Shown here in pieces: positions 8,435 to 18,100 of a stretch of 64,000 nt of DNA. Position numbers and translations under genes: made by a program. How positions within the stretch are numbered: position 1 is the stretch's first letter; every line of letters begins with the position of its first letter. A model generated the notes under the pieces. The model ran no database searches. It was not told the DNA's origin and was given only the letters and a program-made list of their open reading frames with translations. Source of the stretch: CAYMCO01 sp964388955 (GTDB lineage: Bacteria > Chloroflexota > Anaerolineae > Anaerolineales > E44-bin32); assembly GCA_964388955.1 (NCBI GenBank), contig CAYMCO010000008.1:95131-159130 (forward strand), given 5' to 3'.

Positions 8435-9400
8435 CTATCTTCTCCCGGCCCAACGCAGGCCATCTATGGTCCCCGGTTCGTCCGAGGGCCGATGCAGGTG
8501 GGGCTGCTCCTCGAGGAGGGCGGCGCGCGCCGCCTCCAAATCGCGCTCGTGTTTGAGCAGCACACTCAATGTGCGCTCCAGCGTGCGCTTGCCGATGTGG
8601 TCGGCGTTGATCTGCACCAGGGCCCGCGCCCAATCGAGGGTCTCGCTCACACCCGGATTCTTCTTCAGGTCGATCTCCCGCAGTTGATGCACCAGCTTCA
8701 CCGCCTGGCGGGCGACGTTGGCGTCTAGCTCCGGCACCCGCAGACGCACGATTTCCAGCTCGGTGGCCAGATCCGGGAACTGGATGAACAGGTACAGGCA
8801 TCGGCGGCGCAGCGCTTCCGAGAGTTCGCGTGTGTTGTTGCTGGTGAGCAGGACCAGGGGCTGATGCCGGGCGCGCAGCGTGCCGATCTCCGGCACGCTG
8901 ACCTGAAAGTCGGAGAGCACCTCGAGCAGGAAGGCCTCGAACTCGGCGTCCGCCCGGTCGATCTCGTCGATCAACAGCAAGACGGGCTCCTCGGCCAGGA
9001 TGGACTTCAGCAAGGGTCTGGGCAGCAGGAAGCGAGTGGAGAAGAAGACATCCTCTTGGGCGGCGATGCGGTCCGCGGCCTCTGTGAGGGAATCCGACTC
9101 ATGCAGCAGCGCGTCCAGTTTGCCGCGCAGCAGTTGGGTATAGAGCATCTGCTTGGCGTACTCCCACTCGTAGAGCGCCTTGCTCTCATCCAGGCCCTCA
9201 TAGCACTGCAGGCGGATCAGCCTACGGCCCCGTGCGGCAGCCCAGGCCTTGGCGAGTTCGGTCTTTCCCACCCCGGCGGGGCCCTCCGCAAGGACCGGCT
9301 TTTCGAGCTGCTTGGCCAGATAGAGCACCGTGGCGATCTCATCGCTGGCCACATAGGCCTGCGCTCGCAAGCGCTCCTTCATGCCCTCTGGATCGGTCAA
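8435..9400 (-). CDS. MoxR-family AAA+ ATPase
   Basis: A 321-residue AAA+ protein with Walker A EGPAGVGKTEL (near residue 40), Walker B VLLLIDEIDRAD (near 150), sensor 1 LTSNNTREL and an arginine-finger region with EALRRRCLYLFI. This is the pattern of MoxR/CbbQ/NorQ proteins that partner with VWA proteins. The TTG at 9400 is chosen over the open extension to 9451 because GGAGAGGAG lies 5 bases before it. An internal ATG at 9382 is an alternative. First gene of the MoxR-CoxE(-DUF309) unit. The client complex is unknown. Confidence 0.88.
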   Translation of the reverse strand: MTDPEGMKERLRAQAYVASDEIATVLYLAKQLEKPVLAEGPAGVGKTELAKAWAAARGRRLIRLQCYEGLDESKALYEWEYAKQMLYTQLLRGKLDALLHESDSLTEAADRIAAQEDVFFSTRFLLPRPLLKSILAEEPVLLLIDEIDRADAEFEAFLLEVLSDFQVSVPEIGTLRARHQPLVLLTSNNTRELSEALRRRCLYLFIQFPDLATELEIVRLRVPELDANVARQAVKLVHQLREIDLKKNPGVSETLDWARALVQINADHIGKRTLERTLSVLLKHERDLEAARAALLEEQPHLHRPSDEPGTIDGLRWAGRR

Positions 9401-9464
9401 CGTTGCTCCTCTCCGCCCGGGGGCGACCCCCGGTTCCCCCAATGATAACAAATATGATCCGGGA

Positions 9465-9700
9465 TGGTGGTGAATGGGGAAAAGAGAATAGTGGATAGTG
9501 AGAAGTGGGCAGTCTCTTGGGGTTGGGCCGTTGGAACGTTAGCACGTTCAAACGTAGCAACGTTCAAACGTGCAACCTGTAACCTTCCGTTTTTCCCCTG
9601 CTCGCCTGCTCCCCTGCTCGCCCGCTCCCCTGCTCGCCCGCTCCCCTGCTCGCCTGCTCCCCTGCTCACTGCTCACCACTCACCAATCCCCTTTTTCCCT
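9465..9700. repeat. Low-complexity dispersed intergenic repeat cluster
   Basis: A non-coding stretch with three layers. The first is ATAGTGGATAGTGAGAAGTG. The second is a run of ACGTTCAAACGT-type palindromes (9535-9572). The third is tandem CCTGCTCGCC/CGCTCCCCTG units (9595-9670) ending in CTGCTCACTGCTCACC. Matching pieces occur at 27000-27160, at 30485-30560 and, less clearly, at 35280-35342. The reading frames here are compositionally unlike genes. Confidence 0.75.
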
Positions 9701-9705
9701 TCCAT

Positions 9706-9734
9706 TTGACTCAGACCCCCGAATCTGGTACTGT
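9706..9734 (+). promoter_or_regulatory. Sigma-70-type promoter with extended -10
   Basis: TTGACT (9706-9711) and TACTGT (9729-9734) are separated by 17 bases, with TG one base before the -10 (TGG-TACTGT). It precedes a ~235-base leader to the gene at 9973. Confidence 0.55.
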
Positions 9735-9739
9735 AATCC

Positions 9740-9950
9740 TACCTGCCGGAGGAATGACGCGCAGCGGCGGATGGCCCCGGAAATGCTGCGGGGGTCCGGG
9801 GCGATCCTAGACCGCTGAGCAAACGAGATAGCGCGTTCCGAGGTGGAGGCGCGGATCCGCAGCCCTGAGATGGTCGCTGGCCTGAAGAGGGATAGGTAAG
9901 GGCTGCGGGGGGGCAGTAGCGAAACCGGCCACATTGGCCGGTTCGCGTGT
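9740..9950 (+). promoter_or_regulatory. Structured 5' leader, candidate cis-regulatory RNA
   Basis: Three strong stems stand in series between the promoter and the start codon. Stem 1 is GCCCCGGA (9774-9781) with TCCGGGGC (9795-9802), enclosed by AGCGG (9763) with CCGCT (9812). Stem 2 is CCGCAGCCCT (9857-9866) with AGGGCTGCGG (9899-9908), enclosing 32 bases. Stem 3 is ACCGGCCA (9924-9931) with TGGCCGGT (9935-9942), extended by GCGA/TCGC across a one-base bulge. I compared it from memory with c-di-GMP-I, TPP, cobalamin and SAM aptamers and found no convincing match. The function is inferred only from position and pairing. Confidence 0.5.
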
Positions 9951-9972
9951 GTTAAAGGTAAGAGGGGGAAAG

Positions 9973-10794
9973 ATGATGGACTGCCAAACGCCTCTGCCGA
10001 GGGACATCTGCCCTGGGCATTATGCTAATTACCAGACCGAGCGTTCTTCAGACGCAAATGGGTGGTGGGATTGGGTATGTCGGGCCTTGCGCGAGCGCCT
10101 ATCCTCAATGCAGCGAAATCGATCCCTCCGGCAACCGCGCCTCGTATTGCCGTGCTGGCCGGCCGTTAAGAAGACGGCCCAGCGGGCAGTCCATTTTCTT
10201 GTGGTTGCCTCGCTGCTGGTGCCCAACCTGGGCGCCTTCGCCGCTTCCGACCCTGGCGGCCCTCTCCCAAACGCCGATATCAATGCGTCCGCGTTGTTGC
10301 TGACCTCCCCCTCTGATTCCGGATTTCTGGCCACGGCAAGCATTTCTCAGCTTGGCGAAGCGGTTGAGAGTGGCCACGCTGTCGAGCGGGATTGGGCGGT
10401 TTCGGACGGCGTGTCAAACGGGGGTGGGGAGGCGAACACGCCGGAAGAGGAAGTGGTCGAGATTGATCTCACCAAGGATGTTGAAGGCCTGTATTGGGCG
10501 CCGTCCGGTGGGCTGACGGACGGGACATACTTCTACCCCGTCAGCGCCGCCGTGCAGCGGGAGTCGAGCGGAGGTTTCACATTTGAGAATGGCAGCGCGG
10601 CGGCCGGCGTGGCGGACGAAGGCGTGATGCGCGGCCATTACGGCGGAGGCCCCGGCGCGGCGCGCTGGATCCTGACCCTGAATTTCGGCGGGCTCGTGAC
10701 CTCGCCGGGTGGGGATTGGATGTCCTCCAAGACTGGCGCCAGCATTCGCATCCGTCGCTCCACTCCCCCCCCCTCCACAGGGAAAGGCTCGTGA
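9973..10794 (+). CDS. Secreted protein of unknown function, possibly truncated
   Basis: A 273-residue protein. The ATG at 9973 (or 9976) has an AGAGGGGG site. An unusual ~65-residue N-terminal region with several Cys and Trp precedes a hydrophobic export segment (HFLVVASLLVPNLGAFA, then AS as a likely signal-peptidase site), so the signal is long. The remainder has GLYWAPSGGLTDGTYFYPVSAAV and FTFENGSAAAG patches that look like the start of a beta-rich surface protein. The last ~35 residues are basic and Pro/Ser-rich and look out of character, next to a C8 run near 10763. A frameshifted remnant of a longer exoprotein is possible. No family recognised. Confidence 0.5.
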   Translation: MMDCQTPLPRDICPGHYANYQTERSSDANGWWDWVCRALRERLSSMQRNRSLRQPRLVLPCWPAVKKTAQRAVHFLVVASLLVPNLGAFAASDPGGPLPNADINASALLLTSPSDSGFLATASISQLGEAVESGHAVERDWAVSDGVSNGGGEANTPEEEVVEIDLTKDVEGLYWAPSGGLTDGTYFYPVSAAVQRESSGGFTFENGSAAAGVADEGVMRGHYGGGPGAARWILTLNFGGLVTSPGGDWMSSKTGASIRIRRSTPPPSTGKGS

Positions 10795-10944
10795 ATGTGC
10801 TCCTCCCAGCCGCGCTTCGCTCGGATCGCGATCTGCCGTATACTCGGCCCAGGCTCTGAGGGAACGGCGAGCGGGCCCACTTGGCGGCGATCGGCCCAGA
10901 TAACCAGCCATCCGCGAGACACGGCCCGCGCCGAGGAGGGGGAG

Positions 10945-13644
10945 ATGAGATCCAAATGGATAGGCCGTGCCTGGGCGCTCACCGCCCTGCTGGGAGCGAT
11001 CGGGTTTGGCGGCGCCCCACGGGCCGACGCCCGCACCGCGAGCTATCCCACCGCTGTCCAACTGCAAGCTGGAGAATACGTGCAGGACGAGGTCGTCGTC
11101 GCCTTTGAGCCGCGCCTGCAATCCGTGCGCACCCTGGCAGCGATCGCGGGGGGTTCGGCCGACCGGCGAATCGGCGGCGGGGATGACCTGCTCGTGCTCA
11201 AGGTGCCCACCGGTTCCATGCTGGAGCGGATCGAGCGACTGCGGAATCAGCCCGGCGTGCGCTTCGCCGAGCCCAACTGGATCTACCACCCGGCGGGGGA
11301 GCCGGATCCCAGCCTGCCGCTGCAGTGGTCGCTGCACAACCCCGGGACTCCCGAGGTGGAATGCGACGGAAGCGACTGCGCGACCCCGGACTCCGACATC
11401 GATTGGCCTCAGGCCGTCATGCAACTGCAGGGGGTCGAATTCGCCCCCGCCACGGTGGCCATCATCGATACCGGGATCGACCTGGCACACCCCGATCTCG
11501 TGGATCGCCTTGTCCCAGGCTGGGATTTCATCCACGATGATCCCGGCCCTGATGATGAGTACGGCCACGGCACGCATGTAGCCGGTATTGCCGCGGCATC
11601 GACTTTCAATGACCTCGGCATTGGCGGGGTTGCCTACCCGGAGACGGTGAGGATCATGCCCTTAAAGGTGTGCGACGCCTCCGGGATCTGTCCCGACTCG
11701 GCCATCGCCGACGCCATTCTGTGGGCCGCCGATCACGGCGCGGATGTGATCAACATGAGCCTAGGCAACGGTGCATATTCCGAGCTGATGCAGGGGGCCA
11801 TCGACGTCGCCTGGGAGGCGGCAGAGGTGGTGGTGGCCGCTGCGGGCAACAACGCCGCCGACCGGGTGAGCTACCCGGGGGCCTATGAGCATGTGGTGGC
11901 GGTGGGGTCGCTCAATTGGCGCGATGAGCTGGCCCACTACTCCAATTGGGGATCGGAGCTTGACCTGGTCGCGCCCGGCGGGGAGATGTCGAAGCCCCAC
12001 GATCCCGGCGGCATCTACAGCAGCACCCCCAACTATCCGGTCACCATGGGGCAGGGCGGGCGCGCCCTGAGCCAGGGCTACGATTTCATGTCCGGCACCT
12101 CCATGGCCTCGCCGCAAGTGGCCGGGCTGGCGACATTGCTGCGCGCCATCCATCCCGTCTTTTCGAATGAGGAGATCATCCAGCTCATATCGGACAGCGC
12201 GGATGACCTCGATTCCCCGGGATGGGATATGCGCACCGGCTACGGGCGCATCAACGTCTGCCGGGCGGTGGGGGGTACATGCGGCCGGGGGGATGATCCG
12301 CCCCTGCCCCCGGACATCTGGCCGCCGGCGCGCGCCGCCACACCCACACCGACAAGCTGGCGCCCGATGGTGCTTTCGATTGGCGGCAGCTTGGACGACA
12401 CTTTCGCCTATTACAGCCGCGGATGGGTGAACGCCTATAACTGGGAGGACGCGATCCTCTACGGTGACACCTGGGTTGGCCTGCGCTTCGCCGGCCTCGC
12501 CCTCCCCGAAGGGGCGCGCGTCGTACACGCGAGCCTGCAGGTCAATGTCTTCGGCTTCGACGATCCCCGGCTGTTGATCTACGCCGAAGCCAACGATCGG
12601 GCGGCGGATTTCTCCCGATCCCTCCCGACGGAGCGGGCGTTGACCACCGCCTCTGTGCGCTGGAGGGCATCGAACATCGGCGGCGGCTGGCGATCTTCCC
12701 CGGATCTGGCGCCGATCATCCAGGAGGTCGTGTCGCGGCCCGGATGGGGGTCAGGCGATCCTATCGCCCTGATTCTGCAAAACGACGGCGGCCAGCTTCG
12801 GTTCCGCCAGTGGGACTACGACCACGCGCCCTACGCGGCGCGGCTGTATCTGGTGTACACGGACGAATCGGGGACGACCGCCTCCCCAACGCCCACCGCG
12901 CCCCCTACAGCCACGGCGAGTCCAACCGCGACGCCCATCGCGCAACCCACGGTCACCGCCATCCCCACCCGCACGAGCACCACCACCCCGTCTGAGACTG
13001 GTACTCGCACCTCAACATTCACGGCCACCGCCTTGCCGACGGCCACAGGGACGCCATTAGCTACTGAAACAGCGGCAACACCCACCCCAACCCCTCCGCC
13101 CACCGAAACCGAGGCCCCGGCCACCGCGACCCAACCGCCGGGGGAAGATCCGCGGCCGGTGGCGCGATCGGAGGAGACGTTCTATCTCCGGGGAGAATAC
13201 AATCCGGCGCGGGATGGATACTGGATGAGCCAGCAGGCCCCGGAGGGGGGGTATGTTTCCGCCTGGCACGCGGCCCGCTTCTACTCCGGCGAGTTCCCGG
13301 CGGGCGCTCGCATTCCTGCGGGGACGACCTTCGTGTGTCTCAACTACGTGAACGGCTCCGGCGCCTCGCGCCTGCTCTATGTGACGCTGAGGGCTGGCGG
13401 GGATCCGGAGGGCGCGGTGCTCATCGATGCGGCCCCGCTTTGGCTGCCGCCCTCCTACAGCGCGAGCCGCGTCTGCCTGCGCGCCGCGACTGGGGCGCAC
13501 ACCTTCGGGGCGAATGGGGAGTCGGGGCGCCTGTGGTTGGAGATTCGCTTTCAATCGCCCACCACGGCGGCGCGTGCCCTGTGGGACGGCCGGTTCGGTG
13601 ATTCGGCAATCATGCTGCCCCGCCTCGAGCTGCCGCCGCCATAG
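10945..13644 (+). CDS. Secreted subtilisin-like (S8) serine protease with accessory domains
   Basis: An 899-residue exported endopeptidase. The start ATG has GAGGAGGGGG before it, and a signal peptide follows (ALTALLGAIGFGGAPRADA). An I9/fervidolysin-like propeptide spans residues ~35-110 (DEVVVAF...VRFAEPNW). In the S8 catalytic domain (~130-450) the triad is Asp175 (IIDTGIDLAHPDL), His208 (GHGTHVAG) and Ser386 (SGTSMASPQVAG), with the oxyanion Asn in AAAGNNAAD. A beta-sandwich of DNRLRE type follows (~470-635). A Thr/Pro-rich linker (~645-730) carries a final beta domain (~735-899) that I do not recognise. All catalytic residues are present. A role in extracellular protein degradation or surface processing is inferred. 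Confidence 0.93.
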   Translation: MRSKWIGRAWALTALLGAIGFGGAPRADARTASYPTAVQLQAGEYVQDEVVVAFEPRLQSVRTLAAIAGGSADRRIGGGDDLLVLKVPTGSMLERIERLRNQPGVRFAEPNWIYHPAGEPDPSLPLQWSLHNPGTPEVECDGSDCATPDSDIDWPQAVMQLQGVEFAPATVAIIDTGIDLAHPDLVDRLVPGWDFIHDDPGPDDEYGHGTHVAGIAAASTFNDLGIGGVAYPETVRIMPLKVCDASGICPDSAIADAILWAADHGADVINMSLGNGAYSELMQGAIDVAWEAAEVVVAAAGNNAADRVSYPGAYEHVVAVGSLNWRDELAHYSNWGSELDLVAPGGEMSKPHDPGGIYSSTPNYPVTMGQGGRALSQGYDFMSGTSMASPQVAGLATLLRAIHPVFSNEEIIQLISDSADDLDSPGWDMRTGYGRINVCRAVGGTCGRGDDPPLPPDIWPPARAATPTPTSWRPMVLSIGGSLDDTFAYYSRGWVNAYNWEDAILYGDTWVGLRFAGLALPEGARVVHASLQVNVFGFDDPRLLIYAEANDRAADFSRSLPTERALTTASVRWRASNIGGGWRSSPDLAPIIQEVVSRPGWGSGDPIALILQNDGGQLRFRQWDYDHAPYAARLYLVYTDESGTTASPTPTAPPTATASPTATPIAQPTVTAIPTRTSTTTPSETGTRTSTFTATALPTATGTPLATETAATPTPTPPPTETEAPATATQPPGEDPRPVARSEETFYLRGEYNPARDGYWMSQQAPEGGYVSAWHAARFYSGEFPAGARIPAGTTFVCLNYVNGSGASRLLYVTLRAGGDPEGAVLIDAAPLWLPPSYSASRVCLRAATGAHTFGANGESGRLWLEIRFQSPTTAARALWDGRFGDSAIMLPRLELPPP

Positions 13645-14041
13645 GACCGCTCGGGATCGCGCGCCACGGGGTTTGCATGATGGCGTTCACCGGGAGTTCG
13701 AGTCCATACTGGACCAGGTGTAAACCCAGGGGGCGTGCGCCGAGGCTGCCGCGTCCCGGCGCATCTGTCCACCGGTCAGGAGGACGCCGGCCTGGAGAAG
13801 CTGGAGACGATTCTGGGCGCCCTGCGGGGCGGCAGGATCCGGTTCTTCGCCACGAGTGACCACACGGCTGCCGCTTTGCTGTCGCGCAAAAAGGAAAACG
13901 GGGATGCGTGACATGATTGGGAATGTCACACAAAGGGTGAAGATCGCGGCCGGCACCGTGGGGTTGTGTTCCAACGGGACGGGCAAAGCATGCAGCGCCC
14001 ATCGCGCATAGCACCATGCGCGTGCCGTGATCCACTGCAGT
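13645..14041. other. Intergenic stretch without a supported gene
   Basis: Short fragments with protein-like character occur (DGVHREFESILDQV near 13680-13722, and GLEKLETILGALRGG...FFATSDHTAAALLSRK near 13790-13905), in different frames and without starts. They may be remnants of a decayed gene, but I cannot name it. Confidence 0.35.
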
Positions 14042-14070
14042 TTGACAAGGTATGTCTCGAGTTGTACAAG
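14042..14070 (+). promoter_or_regulatory. Promoter of the toxin-antitoxin operon
   Basis: TTGACA (14042-14047) and TACAAG (14065-14070) with a 17-base spacer. The -10 overlaps the palindrome TTGTACAA, and CACATGTG follows at 14071. Such palindromes over a TA promoter are typical binding sites for ribbon-helix-helix antitoxins, so autoregulation is likely but inferred. Confidence 0.5.
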
Positions 14071-14105
14071 CACATGTGTATGTGTAATGCTGCCAAGAGC
14101 TGACA

Positions 14106-14414
14106 ATGTCTGAGAGATACAGAAGGTCCCAGCTGCTATTGGAGCCCGAACAGCACGAAAGGATGCGGGAGATCGCTGAGCGGGAGGGGCGGAGCATCTC
14201 GGATGTGGCCCGCGGTCTCATCGAGAGCGGCCTGAAGCGGTTGGCCGCGGATGAGCAAGCTCGGTTTGAACGAAGCGCCGCAGCCTTGGATGGTCTTCGG
14301 GAGATCCGGGAAGCCGCTCAAGCGAGATATGGGATCTACTCCGGAGATCTCTTGTCGGAAGTGCGGGCCCAGCGGGAGGAGGCGCTCGACAAGGTCAAAG
14401 GGCAGGAGGCATGA
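14106..14414 (+). CDS. Ribbon-helix-helix antitoxin (VapB-like)
   Basis: A 102-residue protein. The N-terminal ~45 residues (YRRSQLLLEPEQHERMREIAEREGR, then SISDVARGLIESGL) fit a ribbon-helix-helix DNA-binding domain: a short strand that pairs in a dimer, then two helices. The acidic/helical C-terminus would wrap and neutralise the toxin. Its stop overlaps the start of the PIN toxin (ATGA), the usual antitoxin-first arrangement. Expected to repress its own promoter together with the toxin. Confidence 0.8.
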   Translation: MSERYRRSQLLLEPEQHERMREIAEREGRSISDVARGLIESGLKRLAADEQARFERSAAALDGLREIREAAQARYGIYSGDLLSEVRAQREEALDKVKGQEA

Positions 14415-14854
14415 GCAGGGTTGTGATCGACGCGAACCTGACGCTGGCGCTCACTTTGCCACTTGAATACTCCCGCCGAGTTGTGAAACTGGTGGAGGGC
14501 TGGCACCAGGCGAGCGTGCGCTTCGCAGCCCCGGCGCTGTGGAGCTATGAGGTCGTCTCGGCGCTGCGCAAAGCGGTGGTCGCCAAGATCCTCAGCCAGG
14601 ATGAAGCGGAGACCGCGCTCGGCGATCTCTGGGCTCTCGAGGTGGAGCAACTTGCCCCCACGCTCGATCGCCAGCTTCAGGCGCTGGTCTGGGCAAGGAG
14701 ACTGGACCAATCAGGGGCCTATGATGCCCAGTATATGGTTGTGGCGGAGGAACTCGGCTTACCACTCTGGACGGCCGACCGCCGGATTTCGCAGGCAGCC
14801 GGGGCGGCCGGCGTCGATTGGGTTCGTTGGATCGGCGACGACGCGCGCGGATAG
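14411..14854 (+). CDS. PIN-domain ribonuclease toxin (VapC family)
   Basis: A 147-residue PIN domain. The acidic metal-binding residues are visible: Asp7 in VVIDANL, Glu in WSYEVVSALRKA, Asp in SGAYDAQYMVVAEELG and Asp in TADRR. VapC toxins are Mg-dependent endoribonucleases that cleave tRNA or rRNA and inhibit translation until bound by VapB. Translationally coupled to the RHH gene. All four catalytic acids are kept, so it is probably active. It could alternatively be called a generic type II toxin because VapC subgroups cannot be told apart here. Confidence 0.87.
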   Translation: MSRVVIDANLTLALTLPLEYSRRVVKLVEGWHQASVRFAAPALWSYEVVSALRKAVVAKILSQDEAETALGDLWALEVEQLAPTLDRQLQALVWARRLDQSGAYDAQYMVVAEELGLPLWTADRRISQAAGAAGVDWVRWIGDDARG

Positions 14855-15040
14855 GGATGGGTTCGCGGCCCGGGTTGTCACGTTGCCGTGGCCTCCATGG
14901 TCATCCCAGCGAGCTTTCAGGAGTCCGCCAATTCATTGGCGGCTGCAAAGCACATTCATTCCAATAGGCGGCGCTGGCCATCTCCTGCAACATCATCATG
15001 CTGCCCCGAATTTCGCTTCTCGCTCACAGCTTATGGCATA

Positions 15041-15075
15041 GCGCTCATCGCGCACCGCACATACCACAAACTGCA
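15041..15075. repeat. Dispersed repeat copy
   Basis: GCGCTCATCGCGCACCGC followed by ACATACCACAAA closely resembles 27226-27256 (GCGCTCATCCCGCACTGC, then GCATACCGCAAA). It lies in the 270-base gap 14855-15124, which otherwise holds nothing I can support. Confidence 0.5.
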
Positions 15076-15124
15076 CTGGGCACAGCGCATCCCCTGCCGC
15101 TCGGGGCTTTCGCGCCAGTTGCCT

Positions 15125-18100
15125 CTACGGCACAGCGAGTTCCACCACAGGGATGGTGATAATGCGCAGGCTCACAGGCCGGCCGAGCGCCTTACTCAGG
15201 GAGTCCCGCAGCGTGGCAGCCGTGCCTTGCTGCAGTTCGTGCTGGGTCTGGACTGTGGCGGTGACATCCACCACATCCTCTTGAGTCTCAAAATCGAAGC
15301 TCGCCAGGCTGATGCCCGGTTTGGAAGTGAGATCCGCGGCGAGCACCCGATCGATGGTTTGGCGCATGCGGCTCTCCTGAACCGTCTGCACGAACACCAG
15401 CGCCAAGGGAATGCTGATCACGATCAACAGAATCACCGACGCGGTGAGGCCCAGCCGCAGGCGGGCCGCGCGTTCGCCCCGCTCGGTAGGACGAAATCCA
15501 AGCAGCAGCAATGTGATCGATCCGGCCAGGGTGATCGCGATCAGGTTGGTGATGAACAGCAGCCCGCCACCGCCGGCGATCGAAAGGTCCGCAATCGCCA
15601 GACCGACGCCGGCCACGCTCAAAGGGGGGATCAGCGCCGCGGCGATGGCCACCCCAGGCAGCGCAGCGGCCACGTCTTCCCGGGCGATCGCATACGCGCC
15701 GGCGGCTCCGGAGGCCAGCGCCACTGCCAGGTCGAACAAGTTCGGGTGGATGCGGCTCATGATTTCCGGAGTGAGGATGCGCAGCGGCGATATGGCGGTG
15801 AGAACGATGGACAACCCGACGGCCAGGGCGATGCCCTTCAGGGCAGCTTCCACAGCCAGGCGCAGCAGGCGGATGTCGCCTTGGACGATGGCCAGGCTGA
15901 AAGCCAGGATCGGGGTGAACAACGGGGCGACCAGCATGGCGCCGATGATCACCGCGCTGCTGCCCAACTGCAGGCCGAAGGTGGCGATGACCGCCGACAG
16001 GCCCATCATCACAAAGAAGTCCACATCCGGGCGCGCGCCGCGACGCACCTGACGATAGACTTCCAGCTGTTCCGCTGGTGACAGGGTCGGCAGCGCCCCA
16101 TACACGGTATCCCACAGCCGTTGGAGCCAAAAGCGAGGCAGGCCCCGGTAATGCTTGACCATCATGACCGGAGTCGGGCATCGCTGGGCGACCTGCTCAG
16201 GGAGGGTGCCGAAGAGCATCTGATCGATGACGCTTTCCTCCGATGCTCCCAGGAGAACCAGGTCGGCCTCCGCCCCCGCGTGCACGATGCCATCGAGCAC
16301 GCTCTCATCTTCCACCAGGCGACTTCGGATCGGGACAGATTCCAACTCCAGGCCGGCGCCCTCCTTGTCCCGGATGTCGCGCGCCCGCTCCCGCATGGCC
16401 TCCAAGGTGCGGTCGATCCGCCTCTGGCCCTGTTGCTGCTCCTGCTCATCCGCTCCGGGTTGGGTGACGTATACGGCTTCAACCGTCGCCCCGTACTGCT
16501 TGGCCAGCACCAGACCCAGCCGTGTCGCCAGCGGGGCGTGCGGCCCGCCCGATGTGGGGACCAGAATGCGGCCGATCTGGAATGAGGGTGGCTCCCTTAG
16601 ATTGGCACCCTCATCGGCATGCCCCTCCAAGGAGGTATCCTGGGGCGGTATCGCGATTACGGCCACATCACAGGGCGCCTGGCGCACGACCGGATCGAGC
16701 ACATGGCCCATGCGCACGTCACGCGTCTCGTCTTGCACTCTCCACGGCATCAAGATCAGATCGCAGTTCTCCTCAGCGGCCGTATCCAGAATGCCGCGGG
16801 AGACGGTGTGGGCCAGCCGGGTGATCGGATGGATCGGTACCCCGGTGTTCGAGGCCATGCGCACCGACCACTGGAAGAGCGTATTGCGCTCTTGCGCAAG
16901 GCGGCGGCCCTCGTTGATGGCCAGCGGGTCAGCGATGGTGATGATCTGCAGAGGGACGATGTCGCCTCCGAGCTGCCCTGCGATGGCGGCTGCCACGTCC
17001 AGCGTTATCCTGCGTTCCACGCCCGGGCTGATGGGCACCAGGATGCGATACATGCCCTCCTTCTTCTCGTGGGATTGGTCCCTGCCGAAGACCAGCAGGC
17101 CCTCCTGGGCGTCAATCAAGTGTGTCCGGCCGTATATCAAATACAACAGGGCGCCTGCCGCCAGCCAGAGCAATGCCACCCCCAGGGGGTATCCCGGGAG
17201 GGCCAACAACAAGGTCAGGTTCAGCGCCATCCCGAGCGCGGGGATCAACGGGTGGAAAGGGGTGGAGAAGGTCCGGCGCCGCTCCGGTTGTGTGCGCCGG
17301 CTGATGGTTCCCGCCAAATTGAGCATCAAGGCCGAAAAGAGGAAGAGGGCCGCGGGCAGATCGATCAGCCAGCGGGTGGGTACCCAGATGACGGCGGGCG
17401 TCCCGATGAGGAGCAGAAAGAGAAAGAGCAATGGGGGCACCCGAAAGAGAGGGGGCAGCGAGCGGAGAAACTCGGGCAGCGTGCCTTGGCGCACCAGGGA
17501 GTAGATCTGCCTGGCGGACGTGATGGCCAACCGATTGGTCGCCAGCAGAAGGGCGGCTGCCCCCACCAGCACCGGGATCCACAACGGGAGCAAGGATCCT
17601 CGCTGCAGCAAACTGATGAGGGCCGTCTCCAGGGTGATGGAGCCGGGCCGGCGGAAGGCGCTCAGGGTGAGGTCGACCAGCAGGAAAATGCCCACCCCAA
17701 AGACCCAGGTCCACATCAGCGCCGGCGGAGCGAGCCGAGATGGATCCGTGGACTGCCTGCGGGATGAAAGCACGATCTCCAGGCTGGCGTAGATCAGGCT
17801 CAACCAAGCCGTGCCGCGCAGAAAGGCGCCCGGCGGGATGGGCGCCCCGGCACGCAAGTTGTTCAGGCTGAGATTTGGCGTTGTGCTGAGTACGACAATC
17901 ACCAAGCCAGCCAACAGCAGCAGGAAGGCGGGCCACAGCCATTTTTGCAGCGCTGCGGGCCGAAGCAGTTGAAAGAGCACAATGGCCGCAAAAAGGGCCG
18001 CCGCCAGCCATATCGGCGGGAGCCCAAGTTCGGGGAGGAGCAGGTCGATGTAGCTCGCGGCCACTTTGACCATCCCGGCTGCCAGAACGACTTCCGCTGC

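Noticed and set aside
9600..9675. Tandem CCTGCTCGCC units as a possible CRISPR array
   Set aside because: The unit is about 10-15 bases with no unique spacers and there are no cas genes; this is a low-complexity repeat.
9819..9899. GCAAACGAG followed by an open frame resembling a tmRNA tag region
   Set aside because: The expected tRNA-like ends and pseudoknots of tmRNA are absent, and the region is better explained by the stem at 9857-9908.
13677..13905. Short protein-like fragments after the S8 protease
   Set aside because: They lie in different frames, have no start or ribosome site and match nothing I can name; at most remnants.
14888..16081. Plus-strand frame of ~400 residues opposite the DUF389 part of the permease fusion
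   Set aside because: Gln/Arg/His-rich antisense shadow without any domain; the minus-strand protein is well supported.
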